A stretch of DNA of 11,016 nucleotides from COE1 sp965114465 (GTDB lineage Bacteria; Bacillota; Clostridia; Lachnospirales; Lachnospiraceae). The position numbers were made by a program, and so were the translations under genes. A model generated the notes under the pieces. The model did not search any database and was not told the origin of the DNA. It saw only the letters and a program-made list of their open reading frames with translations. Every line of letters starts with the position of its first letter. The first letter of the stretch is position 1. Shown one piece after another: positions 7,501 to 11,016 of the stretch. Location: the NCBI GenBank assembly GCA_965114465.1, contig CBCOYO010000115.1, forward strand, positions 1 to 11,016, written 5' to 3'.

Positions 7501-7534
7501 CGTAACAGTTCAATGGGTTATCTGAACTGTTACC
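7501..7534 (+). repeat. 34-bp dispersed palindromic repeat, copy 1
   Basis: CGTAACAGTTCA (7501-7512) and TGAACTGTTAC (7523-7533) pair around the 10-nt loop ATGGGTTATC. Apart from the last base (C instead of G) it is the exact reverse complement of 10966-10999, loop included. CAAAATT lies directly on both sides (7494-7500 and 7535-7541), like a 7-bp target duplication. Conservation of the loop as well as the stem argues for a copied repeat rather than an operator. Confidence 0.85.
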
Positions 7535-7582
7535 CAAAATTCAAACATTTTTATGATATTCTTCCATTTTTTATTGCTTAAT

Positions 7583-7611
7583 TTGCTAAAATGTACTAAC
7601 ATATACTATAT
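7583..7611 (+). promoter_or_regulatory. Possible promoter for the structured leader and ComFB gene
   Basis: TTGCTA (7583-7588) and CTATAT (7606-7611) are spaced by 17 bp, with overlapping alternatives TATACT (7602-7607) and TATATT (7609-7614). It lies about 25 bp before the first structured unit. The region is AT-rich enough that such matches arise by chance, so this is a tentative call. Confidence 0.3.
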
Positions 7612-7635
7612 ATTGTGTTGATGTAACCGTAAATC

Positions 7636-7890
7636 AAGTAAGGGAAATTTTCCCCTACTCCACACGCCCTATACGCCGTCTTAACGACATATTTCTACTG
7701 TATGGCGCTGTGCAATTGAGTAGGGAAGGTTTCTTCTCATACTCGTACGCTGGGCATCCGTCAGATTTGCTGACATACTTTATTGGGACACCCATGCACA
7801 TTCGAGTAAGGAAGGAAGCCATCTTCCCCTACTCGCGCGCCGGACGTAGGCAGCTTTAGCTGCATATTTTCTTACCGCGTCCGTGTGCAT
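7636..7890 (+). ncRNA. Three tandem structured RNA units (candidate regulatory leader)
   Basis: Three diverged units follow each other: 7636-7717, 7718-7803 and 7804-7890. Each has the same order. First is a hairpin beginning AGTARGG and ending TACTC. Second is a longer stem: CACA-CGCC with GGCG-TGTG (7661-7668/7704-7712), GTACG-TGGG with CCCA-TGCAC (7745-7754/7791-7799), GCGCG-CGGACG with CGTCCG-TGTGC (7835-7846/7878-7888). Third is an inner hairpin inside that stem: GTC/GAC, GTCAG/CTGAC, GCAGC/GCTGC. A conserved CATAYTTY follows each inner hairpin. Stem bases change in a pair-preserving way between units, which suggests selection on RNA structure. The units precede the ComFB gene in the same orientation. 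They match no riboswitch class I know. A tandem repeat element without regulatory role is the alternative. Confidence 0.55.
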
Positions 7891-7899
7891 AAAAAGGGA

Positions 7900-7917
7900 G
7901 CCGGATTTTGTTCCGGC
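7900..7917 (+). other. Hairpin just ahead of the ComFB ribosome binding site
   Basis: GCCGGA (7900-7905) and TCCGGC (7912-7917) form a perfect 6-bp stem with loop TTTTGT. The stem ends 4 nt before AGAAAGGGG (7922-7930). There is no T-run after it, so it is not a terminator; it may hold the ribosome binding site accessible or form part of the leader fold. Confidence 0.6.
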
Positions 7918-7936
7918 ACAAAGAAAGGGGATTCTT

Positions 7937-8263
7937 ATGCAAGGTCTAAAAAATATTATGGAAGATGATGTAGAATTTCAGTTAAACCAAATTTTACCAA
8001 CTATGACGGATATTTGTTCCTGTGAGGACTGCCGTTTGGATATGGCTACTTATGCCTTAAACCGTTTAAAGCCCAATTATGTGCGTTCCGATACCGGCGC
8101 GCTGTTCCACAAAGTAAACACTTCATCCACACAGGCAAAGACAGAAATTTTAACAGCGGTTGTTACTGCGATTAATGTAATCGGGGCACACCCACATCAT
8201 AAAAATGCTGAGGGCGATAACAGTGAACCCGCCCAAGAAACAGAAACCGCACAAGATGCATAA
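7937..8263 (+). CDS. ComFB-family protein (late competence development domain)
   Basis: The 108-residue product has the compact ComFB fold over residues about 3-88: helical N-terminus (GLKNIMEDDVEFQLNQIL), the cysteine cluster CSCEDC (Cys27, 29, 32) followed by RLDMATYALNRLKPNYV, and a helical end TEILTAVVTAINVIGAHPHH. B. subtilis ComFB is encoded within the comF competence operon and binds zinc; family members in other bacteria have been reported as cyclic-nucleotide second-messenger receptors. Which applies here is unknown. A short acidic tail (about 91-108) follows the domain. The ATG at 7937 is chosen because AGAAAGGGG lies 6 nt ahead; an in-frame GTG at 7883 would fall inside the third structured unit and add unrelated residues. 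It stands alone, not beside comFA or comFC, behind a 300-nt structured leader. Confidence 0.85.
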   Translation: MQGLKNIMEDDVEFQLNQILPTMTDICSCEDCRLDMATYALNRLKPNYVRSDTGALFHKVNTSSTQAKTEILTAVVTAINVIGAHPHHKNAEGDNSEPAQETETAQDA

Positions 8264-8314
8264 AAATACATATAAAGTGCGGCAAATTTCCTCAGCATGG
8301 GTCTGCACACAATA

Positions 8315-8358
8315 AAAGGGGCTGTCGAGAAACAATGCAATATCCCAACAGCCCCTTT
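8315..8358. terminator. Bidirectional terminator shared by the ComFB gene and nth
   Basis: AAAGGGGCTGT (8315-8325) and ACAGCCCCTTT (8348-8358) form an 11-bp perfect stem with a 22-nt loop. On the plus strand it is followed by ATTTTTATG and on the minus strand by TTATTGTG after the T-rich stem end. It lies between the two convergent genes, 52 bp after the ComFB stop and 44 bp after the nth stop. Confidence 0.85.
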
Positions 8359-8401
8359 ATTTTTATGCATAACTCTTATAGTCTATCATTCAAATATACT
8401 T

Positions 8402-9106
8402 TTAGATATTTTTACTACAAATATCATTTAAACAGCATTTCTCGCAGTAAGGTTTTGTTCGTGCTGTACAGACTTCCCTGCCATGATAGACAAGGCGGTG
8501 ACAGAAATCACTGCCCTCCTCTGGCGGAACAATATCCCACAGTGCCATTTCTACCTTCTTAGGTTCTTTTATGCCGTCCACCAATCCCATGCGGTTCGTT
8601 AAACGGATACAGTGCGTATCTGTAACAATTGCAGGTTTCCCAAAAACATCTCCCATAATCAGATTTGCACTCTTTCTCCCAACGCCTGGCAAAGCAAGCA
8701 GCGCCTGAAAATTATTAGGGACTTGATCATGATACTGCTCATGCAGCACTTTCATACAAGCACTAATATCACGTGCTTTCGTATGCCCTAGTCCGCAAGG
8801 CTTTACAATACGTTCAATATCCTCCGGCTGTGCTGCTGCAAGTGCCGCAACGCTTGGATATTTCTGATACAACCCTTCCACGACAATATTTACTCGTGCA
8901 TCGGTACATTGAGCGGCAAGGCGCACGCTTACCAATAGTTTCCATGCTTGATTATAATCTAGTGTACAGCCAGCGTCCGGATATTCCTCTTTGAGCCGTG
9001 CGATTATCTGCAATGCCAGCTCCCGCTTTCCTGCAAGCAGTCTTTTTTCTTTTGCTGTAAGCTTTTTCTTTGCAGTTTTTTTATTTACAATATTTCCTTT
9101 TGCCAT
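8402..9106 (-). CDS. nth: Endonuclease III (DNA glycosylase/AP lyase)
   Basis: This base-excision repair enzyme removes oxidised pyrimidines and cleaves the abasic site. The 234-residue protein has the helix-hairpin-helix LPGVGRKSAN (139-148) with catalytic Lys145, and the catalytic Asp163 in VTDTHCIRL. The 4Fe-4S cluster cysteines are Cys213, 221, 224 and 230. Their spacing is C-x7-C-x2-C-x5-C, one residue longer in the first gap than the E. coli C-x6-C. A Lys-rich extension of about 25 residues precedes the usual N-terminus, making it slightly longer than E. coli Nth (211). The ATG at 9106 follows AAAAAGGAA closely; the spacing is short but no better in-frame start is seen. It begins 21 bp after aspS with no terminator between, so co-transcription is likely. 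Confidence 0.95.
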   Translation of the reverse strand: MAKGNIVNKKTAKKKLTAKEKRLLAGKRELALQIIARLKEEYPDAGCTLDYNQAWKLLVSVRLAAQCTDARVNIVVEGLYQKYPSVAALAAAQPEDIERIVKPCGLGHTKARDISACMKVLHEQYHDQVPNNFQALLALPGVGRKSANLIMGDVFGKPAIVTDTHCIRLTNRMGLVDGIKEPKKVEMALWDIVPPEEGSDFCHRLVYHGREVCTARTKPYCEKCCLNDICSKNI

Positions 9107-9127
9107 TTCCTTTTTCCAACTGCCATT

Positions 9128-10933
9128 CTACTCTTTCGGGTTTACAATCGCAATCCCAAGTTCTTCCAACTGGTATGCATCTACCAGATTCGGTGCTTCT
9201 GTCATTAAGCAGGAAGCGTCTTTGACCTTGGGGAATGCCATTACTTCGCGGATAGAATCTGCCTGCACCATCAGCATTACAATACGATCAAGCCCAAACG
9301 CAAGTCCTGCGTGAGGCGGCACACCATATTGAAACGCATTTAATAAGAAGCCAAAACGTTCATTTGCCGTTTCCTTTGTCAATCCAATAATCTCAAACAT
9401 TTTCTCTTGAATATTGTTCTGGAAAATACGCACACTGCCACCACCAAGCTCTGTACCGTTTAATACAATATCATAAGCCTTCGCACGCACCTTTCCCGGT
9501 TCGGTGTCAAGCAGCTCTAAGTCCTCCTCCATCGGCATCGTAAACGGATGATGCATCGCTACATAGCGTTTTTCCTCCTCGCTCCACTCTAACAGCGGGA
9601 ACTCTGTTACCCATAAGAAATTATATTGATTTTTGTCGAGTAAATTAAGATTTCTTGCCAATTCCAAACGTAAGTTTCCAAGGACATCCCATACCACTTT
9701 ATCTTTATCAGCTGCAAACAGCAGTAAATCGCCGTTTTCGCCGCCCATTTTCTGTACTAATGCGTCCATTTCTGCATCTGTCATAAACTTTGCGAAAGAA
9801 GATTTCCTTGTTCCGTCAGGCAAAATTGCAATATACGCAAGCCCTTTCGCACCAAAGTCCTTCGCAAATGTTACCAGCGCATCAATTTTCTTCCGTGGCA
9901 TCTCTCCCTGACCTTTTGCATTAATGCCGCGCACAGAACCACCATTTTCCAGTGCACTCGTAAATACACTAAATCCACAGCCTGCAACCGTTTCACTAAC
10001 ATTGACAAGTTCCATGCCAAAGCGCGTGTCCGGCTTGTCCGAGCCAAAGCGATCCATTGCTTCCTGCCAAGTCATTCTAGGAATCGGAAGCGGAATATCA
10101 ATACCAATCGCGTCTTTGAAAATATATTGCAGAAGACGTTCGTTCACTTCAATTACATCATCCACATCCACAAACGAAAGTTCCATATCTACCTGCGTAA
10201 ATTCCGGCTGTCTGTCGGCACGCAAATCCTCATCGCGGAAACACTTCGCAATCTGAAAATAACGGTCAAATCCCGAACACATTAAAAGCTGTTTCAATAA
10301 CTGCGGCGACTGCGGCAGCGCATAAAAATTTCCCGGATGAACACGGCTTGGCACTAGATAATCCCGCGCGCCTTCTGGTGTGGATTTATTTAAAATCGGT
10401 GTTTCAATCTCAAGAAAGCCCTCTTTGGTCATAAACTCTCTGATTTTTGCCGTAATATGACTGCGCATAATAATATTTTGCTGCAAATCTGGACGGCGCA
10501 AATCAAGATAACGATATTTTAACCGCAATTCTTCCTTTGTTTTAGAAGCTGCTTCAATTGGAAACGGCGGCGTTTCAGACTCCGACAATATTCTTAACTG
10601 TGTTGCCCTTACTTCAATATCGCCTGTCTTCATGTTGGGATTCGTGTTGCCCTCACGCGCTTCCACTTTTCCGACAACTGCCACAACAAATTCACTGCGC
10701 AGCGACTCTGCCTTTGCAAAATTTTCGGCATCAACCGCACGGCTTGCATCCTCACTCTGTTCAAATATAATCTGCAAAAGCCCGCTTCTATCACGCAAAT
10801 CTACAAAAATAATGCCGCCTTTATTTCTGCTTTTCTGTACCCATCCCATTACGGTAACGACTTCACCGATATTTGCGGCAGATACCTCTGTACATCTATG
10901 GGTTCTTTTTAACCCTTTCATTGACTCAGCCAC
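9128..10933 (-). CDS. aspS: Aspartyl-tRNA synthetase, bacterial type
   Basis: This class II synthetase charges tRNA-Asp with aspartate. Numbered from the GTG start, the 601-residue protein has an N-terminal OB-fold anticodon-binding domain (about 10-105, VMGWVQKSRNKGG and FVDLRDRSG). The class II core follows, with motif 2 around FRDEDLRADRQPEFTQVD (232-249) and motif 3 FGLDR (546-550). The bacterial GAD insertion lies between them (about 307-415). At the OB-fold position where His or Leu has been linked to tRNA discrimination in other AspRS enzymes this protein has Lys (RNKGG), so specificity for tRNA-Asn cannot be judged. The GTG at 10933 is preferred: GGAGGA sits 7 nt upstream, whereas the ATG at 10948 overlaps that same site. 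ATG at 10921 is a less likely alternative. The upstream region, where a T-box might lie, is cut by the window edge. Confidence 0.97.
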   Translation of the reverse strand: MAESMKGLKRTHRCTEVSAANIGEVVTVMGWVQKSRNKGGIIFVDLRDRSGLLQIIFEQSEDASRAVDAENFAKAESLRSEFVVAVVGKVEAREGNTNPNMKTGDIEVRATQLRILSESETPPFPIEAASKTKEELRLKYRYLDLRRPDLQQNIIMRSHITAKIREFMTKEGFLEIETPILNKSTPEGARDYLVPSRVHPGNFYALPQSPQLLKQLLMCSGFDRYFQIAKCFRDEDLRADRQPEFTQVDMELSFVDVDDVIEVNERLLQYIFKDAIGIDIPLPIPRMTWQEAMDRFGSDKPDTRFGMELVNVSETVAGCGFSVFTSALENGGSVRGINAKGQGEMPRKKIDALVTFAKDFGAKGLAYIAILPDGTRKSSFAKFMTDAEMDALVQKMGGENGDLLLFAADKDKVVWDVLGNLRLELARNLNLLDKNQYNFLWVTEFPLLEWSEEEKRYVAMHHPFTMPMEEDLELLDTEPGKVRAKAYDIVLNGTELGGGSVRIFQNNIQEKMFEIIGLTKETANERFGFLLNAFQYGVPPHAGLAFGLDRIVMLMVQADSIREVMAFPKVKDASCLMTEAPNLVDAYQLEELGIAIVNPKE

Positions 10934-10940
10934 TGTTTTC

Positions 10941-10946
10941 TCCTCC
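10941..10946 (-). promoter_or_regulatory. Ribosome binding site deciding the aspS start
   Basis: On the minus strand GGAGGA is followed by 7 nt and then GTG (10933-10931). An in-frame ATG at 10948 shares its G with the first base of this site, so it cannot use it. This makes GTG the likely initiation codon. Confidence 0.75.
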
Positions 10947-10965
10947 ATTCAAATGATTTTTCAAT

Positions 10966-10999
10966 CGTAACAGTTCAGATAACCCATTGAACTGTTACG
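10966..10999 (-). repeat. 34-bp dispersed palindromic repeat, copy 2
   Basis: CGTAACAGTTCA (10966-10977) and TGAACTGTTACG (10988-10999) form a perfect 12-bp stem with loop GATAACCCAT. It is the inverted counterpart of 7501-7534, with a single base difference. It lies 19 nt upstream of the aspS ribosome binding site, either in the aspS 5' untranslated region or between promoter and gene. No T-run follows on the minus strand, and no flanking direct repeat is visible at this copy. Confidence 0.85.
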
Positions 11000-11016
11000 T
11001 ATCCAGCCATTGGAAA

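Noticed and set aside
7636..7890. CRISPR array or attC-like array
   Set aside because: The units are about 85 bp, diverged throughout, with no short identical repeats separated by unique spacers, and no cas or integrase gene is near.
7636..7890. Known c-di-GMP riboswitch (class I or II) in front of the ComFB gene
   Set aside because: The conserved cores of these classes, as I know them, are not visible in any of the three units.
7883..7936. Longer ComFB ORF from GTG 7883
   Set aside because: It starts inside the third structured unit, encodes unrelated residues through a hairpin, and AGAAAGGGG clearly serves ATG 7937.
8150..8335. Minus-strand ORF of 61 codons opposite the ComFB gene
   Set aside because: It overlaps the end of a recognisable gene and the shared terminator and has no similarity I can recognise.
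10947..11016. T-box leader of aspS
   Set aside because: Only 83 bp upstream of the start are visible and they hold the dispersed palindrome, with no antiterminator motif to see; the question is open beyond the edge.

Overview
The window looks like a chromosomal segment of an endospore-forming, low-GC, monoderm Clostridium-class bacterium, most likely of the Lachnospiraceae/Lachnospirales. The reasons are a full-length sporulation protease SpoIVB, Gram-positive-style Shine-Dalgarno sites (GGAGG, GGGAG), a two-gene RND exporter with a lipoprotein adaptor and no outer-membrane channel, a ComFB-family protein, and AT-rich intergenic DNA with many hairpins. The genus assignment is inference. No tRNA, rRNA, CRISPR array, transposase or phage gene is visible.

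Layout from left to right. Positions 1-184 hold a 26-bp perfect palindrome and a rho-independent terminator pointing rightwards, probably ending a plus-strand gene outside the window. spoIVB (185-1429, minus) follows, with a possible 7-codon leader ORF whose stop overlaps its start codon. The gene-free stretch 1430-1889 holds several hairpins, a MITE-like element with inverted ends and a flanking direct repeat (1577-1718), and the terminator of the next operon. Then comes an RND exporter operon on the minus strand: adaptor (4982-6481) and pump (1890-4970), 11 bp apart. A secreted Ig-like protein of unknown role (6675-7361, minus) has its own promoter.

The gene-free stretch 7362-7936 contains a promoter for the secreted protein, a 34-bp palindromic repeat, a possible plus-strand promoter, and three tandem copies of an approximately 85-nt structured unit. 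A hairpin and the ribosome binding site of a ComFB-domain gene (7937-8263, plus) follow. That gene converges on nth, and the two share a bidirectional terminator. nth (8402-9106) and aspS (9128-10933) lie 21 bp apart on the minus strand and probably form one operon. A second, inverted copy of the 34-bp palindrome lies just upstream of aspS.

The gene set is mostly ordinary: sporulation signalling, efflux, DNA repair and translation. The unusual content is in the non-coding DNA. The strongest candidate for something undescribed is the tandem three-unit structured leader in front of the ComFB gene, whose units vary in sequence but keep stems, a short conserved single-stranded motif and two alternative pairing registers. 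The second is a pair of small palindromic repeat families with similar ends and target-duplication-like flanks.
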